DNA from: Sedimentisphaerales bacterium
GTDB lineage: Bacteria; Planctomycetota; Phycisphaerae; Sedimentisphaerales; SG8-4
DNA length: 41,378 bases
Direction of reading: 5' to 3'
Assembly: GCA_016928975.1 (NCBI GenBank)
Contig: JAFGJR010000329.1
Location: 1-41,378, forward strand
The notes below the pieces were generated by a model. That model worked only from the letters and a program-made list of their open reading frames with translations, did no database searches and was not told the DNA's origin. The translations under genes and the position numbers were made by a program. Below are positions 34,485-41,378 of this stretch, one piece after another. How positions within the stretch are numbered: the stretch's first letter is position 1; every line of letters starts with the position of its first letter.

Positions 34485-34490
34485 TCCCCT

Positions 34491-36710
34491 TCACGAACTA
34501 CCATCGAGCAGGCGGTCCATGAGATGGACGACTCCCTGCTGGTCCTTGAGGTTGTACTTGGCCAGAGAGGCGGTGATTCCGATCTTGATGGTCAACGCCT
34601 CCGCCGGCAGAACGCGGAAGAGATCCTCATCGGTCTTGTCGTCGCCAATGGCAAGAATGAAATCATAGGGAGCGTGCGCCAGCAGCTTCGACGCGACGGA
34701 GCCCTTATCGTATCCGGACCTCTTGACCTCGATGACTTTGTGTCCCTCCATGATCTGGAGCCGGCTGTCGCGCGACACCAGTTCCTGGAGCTCGTCGCGA
34801 AGCTCCTGGGACCGCAGCAGCGCGATCCCGGACTCGGCATTGCGATAGTGCCAGACCAGGGATAGCGTCTTCTGCTCAATGAAGGCGCCGGTGCAGCGGT
34901 CTGCGTACCGCTGGAGCACGGGGAGCACCTGCTCTTTCCAGCCGACATCGCCCTCGACCGCGCTGACCCACCCGGCCGACCGCACACGGAGGAAGGCGCC
35001 ATGCTCGGCCACCAGGTCAATCGGCAGACCGCCAAACCATTGACCGAGGAATTCCCGGTTTCGGCCGCTGACGACCACGACGGAGTTTTTGGGGTCTTCC
35101 GCCAGGCGTTTCAGCCGCTCCAGCACCGCTTCGCTGGGTATGGCAGTCTCGGGATACCGGGAGAACGGGACCAGAGTGCCGTCATAGTCGAAGAACATGA
35201 TTCGACACAGGGCCGCGTGGTACTTCTGCGTGATCTCCCGTTCGATGGATCGATTCATCAATCTGACCTCCAAAACATGCTGTTGCTGCTTCACGCGATC
35301 CATCATGTCGAAGAAATCCGTTGCCCACGCGAAGACATCATAGTTTTGCAGTCGCCTTTGCATCCGTTCGAGCACGATCCGTCGATCCGCCAACGGCATG
35401 TCCAGGGCCCTGGCAATGGCGTCGGCCATCTCCGCCTTGTCGGTGGGGTTGATCAGAATCGCCTCGCTCAGCTCGGCGGCGGCCCCGGCCATCTCGCTGA
35501 GGATCAGCACGCCGGGATTGGTGCTCTGGCACGCCAGATACTCCTTCGCCACCAGGTTCATCCCGTCCCGGATCGGCGTGATCAATCCCACGTCGCTGCG
35601 GTCGTACAGGGCCACCATCTTGGCGAATCGCAGGGACTGATACTGGTAGACCAGCGGCCGCCACGTGAGCGAGCCGTACTTGCCGTTGATCCGGCCCACG
35701 GTGGCCTCGATCTCCTTCTTCATCTCCTGGTATCGCCCGATGGACTCCCGCGACGGGACCACCACCATGTTGAAAACGATCTTCCCGTGCCACCGGGGGT
35801 GCTTCTCCAGGAAATGCTCATACCCCAGGAGACGATGGAGAAGGCCCTTCGAATAGTCCAGCCGGTCCACGGAGAAAATCAATTTGCTCTCACCCAGAAT
35901 CCCGTCGAGCTTGTCCCGTTCCCGCCGCGCCTCGCGGTCCTGCGCGGCCTCGTGGTACCGGCGATAGTCGATCCCCAGCGGAAAGGTCTCCGCCTTGACC
36001 AGTCGGTCCTCGACAATCGCCGAGTTCATCGTGGTCTCCACCCCCAGAGTCCGGCGCGCCGCCCGAAGGAAGTACTGCGTATAGTCGAACGTATGGAAAC
36101 CCGCGAGATCCGCACCCAGAATGCCGCGCAGGATCGTCTCGCGCCACGCCCGGGGGATCAGCCGGAAGATCTCGAACGACGGAAACGGGATGTGCAGGAA
36201 AAATCCGATATTGGCATTCGGAAATCGCTCCCGGATCAGGCCGGGCAGCAGAAGAAGATGATAGTCGTGCACCCAGACCAGGTCGGTCGGCCGCAGGATC
36301 GCGGCCACCTTGTCGAGGAACAGCTCCTGAGCCCGGCGATAGGCCTCGAAGTTCGCCACGTCGAAACTGGTCAGCATAGGAAAGTAGTGAAAGAGCGGCC
36401 AGATCATGTCGTTGCAGAATCCGCCGTAGTACCGGTCGTCGAGCCGGTCCTCGATGTGAACCGGCACGAGATCGAACTCACTGACCTGCTCCTGAACTCT
36501 GGCCAGTTCCTCCGGCGTATCGTCGGTCTTGCCGATCCATACGATCCGCTGGCCGGACGGCCCGGTCACATCGGGCCTCTCGGCCAATGCCAGGACCGCC
36601 GACACCAGGCCGCCGGCGTTGCGGATAACTTTGTTCCGGAACAGTTGAAAGGGCAGCCGGTAGGAGACCAGGACGAGACGGTCGAAAGACTTGGGATATC
36701 CATTTGCCAT
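34491..36710 (-). CDS. otsAB: Bifunctional trehalose-6-phosphate synthase/phosphatase (OtsA-OtsB fusion)
   Basis: 739 residues, ATG at 36710 with GGAGG 7 nt upstream. Residues about 10-475 are a GT20 synthase: NAGGLVSA (31-38), HDYH (148-151), VDRLDYSKG (281-289) and RDGMNLVAKEY (381-391). Residues about 500-739 are a HAD phosphatase: FDYDGTL (507-513) with the nucleophile Asp, VVSGRN, and GDDKTDED near the end. It makes trehalose-6-phosphate from a nucleotide sugar and glucose-6-phosphate and then removes the phosphate, giving the osmoprotectant trehalose. Fused forms are known in several bacterial phyla. It lies 15 bp after the GH15 gene in one operon, and a palindromic element follows its stop. 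Confidence 0.95.
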   Translation of the reverse strand: MANGYPKSFDRLVLVSYRLPFQLFRNKVIRNAGGLVSAVLALAERPDVTGPSGQRIVWIGKTDDTPEELARVQEQVSEFDLVPVHIEDRLDDRYYGGFCNDMIWPLFHYFPMLTSFDVANFEAYRRAQELFLDKVAAILRPTDLVWVHDYHLLLLPGLIRERFPNANIGFFLHIPFPSFEIFRLIPRAWRETILRGILGADLAGFHTFDYTQYFLRAARRTLGVETTMNSAIVEDRLVKAETFPLGIDYRRYHEAAQDREARRERDKLDGILGESKLIFSVDRLDYSKGLLHRLLGYEHFLEKHPRWHGKIVFNMVVVPSRESIGRYQEMKKEIEATVGRINGKYGSLTWRPLVYQYQSLRFAKMVALYDRSDVGLITPIRDGMNLVAKEYLACQSTNPGVLILSEMAGAAAELSEAILINPTDKAEMADAIARALDMPLADRRIVLERMQRRLQNYDVFAWATDFFDMMDRVKQQQHVLEVRLMNRSIEREITQKYHAALCRIMFFDYDGTLVPFSRYPETAIPSEAVLERLKRLAEDPKNSVVVVSGRNREFLGQWFGGLPIDLVAEHGAFLRVRSAGWVSAVEGDVGWKEQVLPVLQRYADRCTGAFIEQKTLSLVWHYRNAESGIALLRSQELRDELQELVSRDSRLQIMEGHKVIEVKRSGYDKGSVASKLLAHAPYDFILAIGDDKTDEDLFRVLPAEALTIKIGITASLAKYNLKDQQGVVHLMDRLLDGSS

Positions 36711-36725
36711 GGTGACGCCTCCGTG

Positions 36726-38510
36726 TCACAGGAAGATCGGCCGGTCCAGCCTGCGAGCGATTCGATAAACGGCGTTCATCAGTCCCACGTGGCTGTACGT
36801 CTGCGGGAAGTTGCCCCACTGCGAGCCGTCCAGGGTCACGTCCTCGCTGAACAGGCCGAGGTGGTTGGAATACGGGAGCAGGCGCTCCAGGGCGTCGATC
36901 GCCTCACTGATCCGTCCGACGCAGGCCAGCGATTCGACGAACCAGAAGGCGGCGGCCAGGAATGCAGACTGGGGCTTGCCGAAATCGTCCTCATGCACGT
37001 ACCGGTAGAAGAGGCCGTGGTCGGCCTGCAACTGGCTTTCCAGGGTGGTCAAGTGCTGCCGGGCCCGTTCCGAGGCCGGGTCGAGATAGTGCAGACTGAT
37101 GAGTTGCAGGTCGCTGGCGTCCAGGTGTTTGACGCCGATCGCCTGAGTGTAGGCCGCCTGTGCAGGGTCATAACACGCCTCGATCTTCGCAGCGCTTCGC
37201 TGCACCAGATCGGCAGCCTTGTCCCGCAGGGCGGTATCGCCCAGTGACTCGGCGATCTTGACGGCGGCGTGGCTGCCCGCCCAGTGGAACAGGTAGGTGT
37301 GACAATGGTGCTGCAGCCGCCCACGGAACTCCCAGATCCCCGCATCCGGCTCCTCGAACCCCGAATCCACGCGATCGAGCAGCTCGCGCACGAGGTCCAG
37401 GGTGTGACGGGTATCATAATGGCGCAGGCGCTTGTCGATGTACAGCGGCAGAAGACTGATGAGCACCTGCCCGTACATATCGTGCTGCCGCTGCCCCACC
37501 GCATTGTTGCCGATCCGCACCGGCTGATTGCCCCGGTAGCCCGCCAGCGCCAGACGTTGCTCCGTGGGCACCGGGTCACCGGTCGCCGTATACACCGGGT
37601 GGACGGCCGGGGCCTCCCGCAGCATGAGGTTCTGAACAAAGTGGAAGTACTTTTCCAGCTCCTCGAAGTGCCCGACGTCATTGAACGCCTTCAGGACGTA
37701 GTACGTGTCTCGCAGCCAGCAATAGCGATAGTCCCACGTCCTGCCGGACTGCGGCGATTCCGGCAGGCTGGTCGTGCCGGAGGCGACGATCCCCCCGGTG
37801 TCCTCATACTGGTGCAGCTTGAGCACCAGGGCCGAACGAATCATCGCCTCCTGGAAGATCGGCGTGATCGACATCGTCTTGACCCATTGGAGCCAGTACT
37901 TGCGAGTCTTCTCCAGGAATTCCTCGGCGGTAACGGCCAGGGGCGCCTCCAGCGGCGGGCCGTAACTGAACAGCAGGTAGCGAGGCTCGTTGAGAACAAA
38001 GGGCTTGGCGTCGGCCACGTAGCATAGTGGGATATCCGTCGTCAGACGCACGTGGCCGTCGAGGTTCAGATACCGGATGTGGTTGCTGCCGACCACCACC
38101 TCCGGTTCCGCGCGGCCGTAGTCGCCCACGGGGGCGCACCGGACGATGATTCGCGGCTGCCCTCGAATCGGCTCGATCTTGCGAACCAGCATCATGGGGC
38201 GGAAATAGCGATCATACTGGTAGAAACGAGGCGCGAAATCCGTCACCCGGAACGACCCGTCGGTCGCCCGGAAGTCCGTGAGCAGGATGTTCGTGTTCTC
38301 GACGTAACGCTGCTGCGTGGAGCACTCGTGCGGCGAGCGGATGGAGAACTCGCCGCCGCTGTCGGCGTCCAGCAGTGAGCCGAACAGAAAGCTGCTGTCG
38401 AACCGGGGCATGCACATCCACTGCACGGCCGCCTGGTCGTCGATGTACGCAATGTAGGAGCAGTTGCCCACAATCCCCAGCCGGTAGTAGTGACGTTGTT
38501 GAGTATCCAT
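36726..38510 (-). CDS. Glycoside hydrolase family 15 (glucoamylase/trehalase-like)
   Basis: 594 residues from the ATG at 38510 (MDTQQRHYYRLGIVGNCS); the frame is open for 66 more codons upstream, but these cross the promoter. The N-terminal beta domain (about 1-230) has the GH15 start pattern I.D...VQWMCMPRFDS. The (alpha/alpha)6 barrel has GRTWDYRYCWLRD, a general acid Glu in EEPDAGIWEFRG, a likely base Glu in GLFSEDV and the NFPQTYSHVGLMNA end. GH15 enzymes of this form hydrolyse maltodextrins or trehalose. Being co-transcribed with trehalose synthesis, trehalase or glucan trimming are both possible. No signal peptide, so cytoplasmic. No clear Shine-Dalgarno; the mRNA seems almost leaderless. 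Confidence 0.92.
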   Translation of the reverse strand: MDTQQRHYYRLGIVGNCSYIAYIDDQAAVQWMCMPRFDSSFLFGSLLDADSGGEFSIRSPHECSTQQRYVENTNILLTDFRATDGSFRVTDFAPRFYQYDRYFRPMMLVRKIEPIRGQPRIIVRCAPVGDYGRAEPEVVVGSNHIRYLNLDGHVRLTTDIPLCYVADAKPFVLNEPRYLLFSYGPPLEAPLAVTAEEFLEKTRKYWLQWVKTMSITPIFQEAMIRSALVLKLHQYEDTGGIVASGTTSLPESPQSGRTWDYRYCWLRDTYYVLKAFNDVGHFEELEKYFHFVQNLMLREAPAVHPVYTATGDPVPTEQRLALAGYRGNQPVRIGNNAVGQRQHDMYGQVLISLLPLYIDKRLRHYDTRHTLDLVRELLDRVDSGFEEPDAGIWEFRGRLQHHCHTYLFHWAGSHAAVKIAESLGDTALRDKAADLVQRSAAKIEACYDPAQAAYTQAIGVKHLDASDLQLISLHYLDPASERARQHLTTLESQLQADHGLFYRYVHEDDFGKPQSAFLAAAFWFVESLACVGRISEAIDALERLLPYSNHLGLFSEDVTLDGSQWGNFPQTYSHVGLMNAVYRIARRLDRPIFL

Positions 38511-38520
38511 GGCGGCGCGA

Positions 38521-38549
38521 ATCTTATTGGTTCCCTCGCCCCTTGTCCA
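38521..38549 (-). promoter_or_regulatory. Promoter of the trehalose operon, nearly leaderless
   Basis: Minus strand: -35 TGGACA (38544-38549), 17-bp spacer, -10 TAAGAT (38521-38526). Transcription would begin near 38514, about 4 nt before the GH15 ATG at 38510, consistent with the missing ribosome site. Confidence 0.5.
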
Positions 38550-38682
38550 GCCCAAATGAAGCGACGACCACCGTCGCCCGTCAAAACGCCGCCATCGGAC
38601 GAGCTGATTCTGCTGGAATTCGTTGCACTGAACGTGTAGAAGGGACCTTGTTCGCCGCAGCCAAGTGGAAAATGAAGCATTG

Positions 38683-40467
38683 ATGAAGCTCGCGTGCAAG
38701 AATGACACGACGGAACGGGTGGTGGTCGGCGTCCAGGCTATCGCTTCGCTGGCCGTCGTGGTGTCCTTCGCCCTGCGATTCGGCTTCTATCAACCTCTCC
38801 TGGCAACCCGCTTTCTGATCGGCGTTCTGGTCGTGATCCTCGTTACCCTGGTGATCTGCAAGACTGTCCGATTCCTGAACGCCGTGTCCAAACGGGAGTA
38901 CCTCCTGGCCTATTGGTACGAGATCCCCCTGTTTCTCGCGCTCGCGATCGCTGTCGTCGGCGCGCGCCAATGGTCCCACCACGCCGATCCTGCCCGAATC
39001 CGACACTGGGCCGTGGGCTTGTACCTCATCGTGGACGTGACGACGAAGTTCTTCATGACCTCGGTCCGTCTGGCTGCCGCCGGCAGGAGCCCGACGCGCA
39101 TCTGGGTGGCCAGCTTCGCGGCCCTGATCGCGACCGGCGCCGGACTGCTCATGCTGCCGAGAGCGACGTTGGGCACGGCGTCTCTGTCCCCTGTCGATGC
39201 CGTGTTTACCGCCACGAGCGCCACATGCGTCACAGGTCTGGTCGTCAAGGACATCGGCCGCGACTTCACCCTGATGGGGCAGTTGGTGATTCTCGCCCTG
39301 ATCCAGCTTGGGGGCCTGGGCATCGTCCTTTTCGGCGCGGTTCTCGCCTTGCTCCTGGGGCAGGCTCTCAGCGTGCGCGAGTCGGTCGCGATGCGGGACC
39401 TGCTCAGCGAAGGCACGCTCGGTCACATCAGCAGGATGGTCGTTTTCGTCTTCATCACGACGGCGGCGTTTGAGGCGGCCGGCGCAGTGGCCCTGCTGCC
39501 CATGTGGAACGACATTCCCGGCCGGGTCCTGACCGTGCACGACCGGTGGTACTACAGCATCTTCCATGCCATCAGTGCGTTCTGCAACGCGGGTTTCAGC
39601 CTCTTCAGCGACAGTCTCATCGGCCACAGTCGGCGCTGGGGTGTGTACGCGGTCATCTGTCCGCTGATCGTTCTGGGGGGGCTCGGCTTTGGCGTCCTTT
39701 ACGACGTGGGCGCCGTCGTCATCGACCGGATCTCGCGGGCGTACAAAGGACTTCGCAGCGAACATCCCGTCTTCCAGCAGGCTCCCCGGCGGATGCGACT
39801 GCAAACGAAGATCGTGCTGTCCGTCACCGCCTTGCTCATCGTCGCAGGAACGTTGGCCCTGTTTGGCTTCGAGAGGCTGACGGGCCAGGGTCGCGACGGG
39901 GGAGACTTCCGCATGTCGGAGGCCTTCTTCCAATCCATCTCGGCCCGGACCGCCGGGTTCAGCACGGTCGATATTGCCGCTCTGTCCGATGCCAGCAAGC
40001 TCATCTTGATTCTGCTGATGCTCGTGGGCGGGTCCCCCGGGGGCACCGCCGGTGGAGTCAAGACCGTGACCATCCTGGTGGTCGTCATGGCCGTAATCGC
40101 CACGCTTCGACGGCGCGACGAGGTCGAGCTCTTCCATCGTTCGGTCCGCTTCATGGTCGTTCGCCGGGCGGTCACCGTCATGGTGCTTTTCACCGTTGTC
40201 CTGTTTGGTGCGACCCTGGGCCTGTGCATCACGGAGGCGTCGCACCACTTCACCATGATGGAGATGTTCTTCGAGGTCGCCTCGGCCCTTGGAACGGTGG
40301 GGTTGTCCACCGGGATCACACCTTCGTTGACGGCGGCCGGCAAACTGATTATCATCATGACAATGCTCACAGGCAGACTCGGGCCCCTGACGGTGCTGGC
40401 CGCCATGACGTTCAATCTGAAGCCGGCTCGGTACAGTTACCCCGACGAGGCGATCGTCGTCGGCTGA
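38683..40467 (+). CDS. trkH: Potassium uptake protein, TrkH/KtrB family
   Basis: 594 residues from the ATG at 38683; a GTG at 38665 would add six residues, and neither has a strong ribosome site. About ten membrane helices. Four P-loop filters can be seen: CVTGL (in TATSATCVTGLV), CNAGF (AFCNAGFSLF), RTAGF (SARTAGFSTVD) and GTVGL (SALGTVGLSTG), the layout of the Trk/Ktr ion-conducting subunit. An N-terminal extension with two to three extra helices precedes the core (about 1-130). It imports K+, the first response to hyperosmotic stress. A TrkA-type gating subunit follows after 33 bp. Divergent from the trehalose operon with a 172-bp shared upstream region. Confidence 0.94.
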   Translation: MKLACKNDTTERVVVGVQAIASLAVVVSFALRFGFYQPLLATRFLIGVLVVILVTLVICKTVRFLNAVSKREYLLAYWYEIPLFLALAIAVVGARQWSHHADPARIRHWAVGLYLIVDVTTKFFMTSVRLAAAGRSPTRIWVASFAALIATGAGLLMLPRATLGTASLSPVDAVFTATSATCVTGLVVKDIGRDFTLMGQLVILALIQLGGLGIVLFGAVLALLLGQALSVRESVAMRDLLSEGTLGHISRMVVFVFITTAAFEAAGAVALLPMWNDIPGRVLTVHDRWYYSIFHAISAFCNAGFSLFSDSLIGHSRRWGVYAVICPLIVLGGLGFGVLYDVGAVVIDRISRAYKGLRSEHPVFQQAPRRMRLQTKIVLSVTALLIVAGTLALFGFERLTGQGRDGGDFRMSEAFFQSISARTAGFSTVDIAALSDASKLILILLMLVGGSPGGTAGGVKTVTILVVVMAVIATLRRRDEVELFHRSVRFMVVRRAVTVMVLFTVVLFGATLGLCITEASHHFTMMEMFFEVASALGTVGLSTGITPSLTAAGKLIIIMTMLTGRLGPLTVLAAMTFNLKPARYSYPDEAIVVG

Positions 40468-40500
40468 CACGGCCGTTTGGCAGGAGATGCGAGGTTCGCT

Positions 40501-41187
40501 ATGCGTCGTTTCGCAGTGATTGGGTTGGGTCGATTTGGCCACAGGCTTGCCGTCGCTCTGACGATGAGCGGCGCGGAAGTGATCGCCATCGACAAGCAGA
40601 GGGATCAAGTGGAGTTGATTCGCGACCAGGTGGCCCATGCGGTCCGACTGGACGGAACCGACGTGGAAGCCCTCCGATCGCAGGGGATCGACAAAGTCGA
40701 CGTTGCCACCGTGGGAATCGGCCAGGGCACACCCGAGGGTTTTGAGGCCTCGGTTCTGACCGTCGTGAACCTGCGTCAGATGGGCGTTGCGCAGATCTAC
40801 GCCAGGGCCGAGAGCCTTGTGGCCGGCGAGGTCTTCTCCAAGATCGGCGCCACCGAGGTGATCTACCCGGAGATCGAAGCGGCCCAGCGCTGGGCCTACC
40901 GACTCATCGCTCCGCAGATCGATGAGAAGATCGACTTTGCTCCCGGCTACAGTCTCGCCCGGATCGAGGCGCCGCCGAGCTTCGGCGGCCGGACCGTCAT
41001 GGATCTGGAGCTGCGTCCGAAATACAATGTGAATCTCGTGCTCATCAAGCGCAACGGCAAGGGATGGGCCGACAAGGACGAAGGCCCCGTCATCCACGTC
41101 CCCACACCGGAGACGGTCATCCAGGAAGGCGACATCCTCATGGTCGCCGGCTCCGACGCCGACCTGGCCCGTCTGCCGCAGGAATAG
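40501..41187 (+). CDS. trkA: Potassium uptake regulatory subunit, TrkA/KtrA family
   Basis: 228 residues from the ATG at 40501, with GAGG 8 nt upstream; the frame opens 24 nt earlier without a site. The RCK_N domain has VIGLGRFG (6-13) and the acidic IDK (Asp31) that binds a nucleotide ribose. The RCK_C domain covers about 140-225 (GRTVMDLELRPKYNVNLVLIKR, EGDILMVAGSD). A single RCK pair makes it KtrA-like rather than the double E. coli TrkA. It forms a cytoplasmic ring that gates the TrkH pore in response to nucleotides. In operon with trkH. Confidence 0.94.
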   Translation: MRRFAVIGLGRFGHRLAVALTMSGAEVIAIDKQRDQVELIRDQVAHAVRLDGTDVEALRSQGIDKVDVATVGIGQGTPEGFEASVLTVVNLRQMGVAQIYARAESLVAGEVFSKIGATEVIYPEIEAAQRWAYRLIAPQIDEKIDFAPGYSLARIEAPPSFGGRTVMDLELRPKYNVNLVLIKRNGKGWADKDEGPVIHVPTPETVIQEGDILMVAGSDADLARLPQE

Positions 41188-41315
41188 CCGGCAGAGGCTG
41201 TCGCCCACTCGGTCGCCTGTCCACTCGAATCGACCCCATGGTGCAAAAAAACCACGCAGGATGGGCTTTCACCCACGCAGACGATATGGGAATCTGTGTT
41301 GCCTCAGATGGAATT

Positions 41316-41375
41316 GGACATTCCCAGATTGAGTGGTAGTGAGTAGTTTGATACCCATTTTGAAAGGAATGTCCA
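41316..41375 (+). promoter_or_regulatory. Inverted repeat that may hide the next gene's ribosome site
   Basis: TGGACATTCC (41316-41325) can pair perfectly with GGAATGTCCA (41366-41375). The right arm covers most of the AAAGGA ribosome site and the first base of the ATG at 41375. Pairing in the mRNA would block initiation. The rest of 41188-41315 shows no gene. Confidence 0.35.
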
Positions 41376-41378
41376 TGA
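41375..41378 (+). CDS. Possible start of a further gene at the right edge
   Basis: An ATG at 41375 follows AAAGGA (41363-41368) with 6-nt spacing. Only the first codon is inside the window, so no product can be given. Confidence 0.35.

Noticed and set aside
34291..34494. 67-codon minus-strand frame inside the palindromic element
   Set aside because: It consists of the inverted repeat arms and hairpins themselves and has no ribosome site; more likely a by-product of the element.
38581..41208. 875-codon minus-strand frame antisense to trkH and trkA
   Set aside because: Extremely rich in Asp, His, Gln and Arg, without domain or signal, as expected of the opposite strand of GC-rich membrane genes. 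The plus-strand genes show all family motifs.

Overview
The window is high-GC bacterial DNA with no rRNA or tRNA gene and no CRISPR array. The gene content points to a planctomycete, probably of the Phycisphaerae (inference). Pointers are the Ser/Thr kinase next to a divergent ECF sigma factor, a pseudopilin ending in a DGH motif, very long secreted proteins made of beta-helix, malectin and LamG modules, and a short archaeal/Thermotoga-type adenosylhomocysteinase. Many genes have clear Shine-Dalgarno sites. Several have good -35/-10 promoters, often of the form TTGCAG-17-TAGAAT.

Layout: (1) 1-9807, minus strand: a chain of five genes runs ECF sigma factor, unknown protein, membrane Ser/Thr kinase, pseudopilin, then a giant secreted protein of at least 1951 residues (two malectin-like domains, three beta-helix domains, a Calx-beta-like domain) that leaves the window at the left edge. 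A second beta-helix protein is divergent from it (9886-11742, plus). (2) 11797-14169, minus: AAA ATPase, DUF4276 protein and MgtC-like membrane protein in overlapping order behind their own promoter; the first two look like a nuclease-type defence pair. (3) 14254-18769, minus: NatA/NatB-type ABC exporter, then a secreted seven-blade RCC1 propeller fused to a phage-tail-type S74 autoprocessing chaperone. (4) 19120-22837, minus: a degenerate receiver protein overlapping a GGDEF diguanylate cyclase, and a large membrane protein of unknown role. (5) 22941-27545, minus: adenosylhomocysteinase, and a MarR regulator with two secreted CE1-type esterases; a 16-bp palindrome lies in the MarR promoter. 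(6) 27811-32694, plus: a 1627-residue secreted protein with an apparently inactive C39-like domain, ten 93-residue Kre9/Knh1-like repeats and a LamG domain. (7) 32832-41187: an osmoadaptation group with a small membrane protein, an MscS channel, fused OtsA-OtsB trehalose synthesis enzyme and GH15 hydrolase (minus), then TrkH and TrkA potassium uptake (plus). A 183-bp MITE-like element with 36-bp terminal inverted repeats sits between mscS and the trehalose gene.

Most promising for new biology: the sigma/kinase/pseudopilin/giant-surface-protein chain, the ATPase-DUF4276-MgtC cassette, the nested palindromic element, and the RCC1-S74 fusion. Functions come from motifs read by eye; no database search was run.
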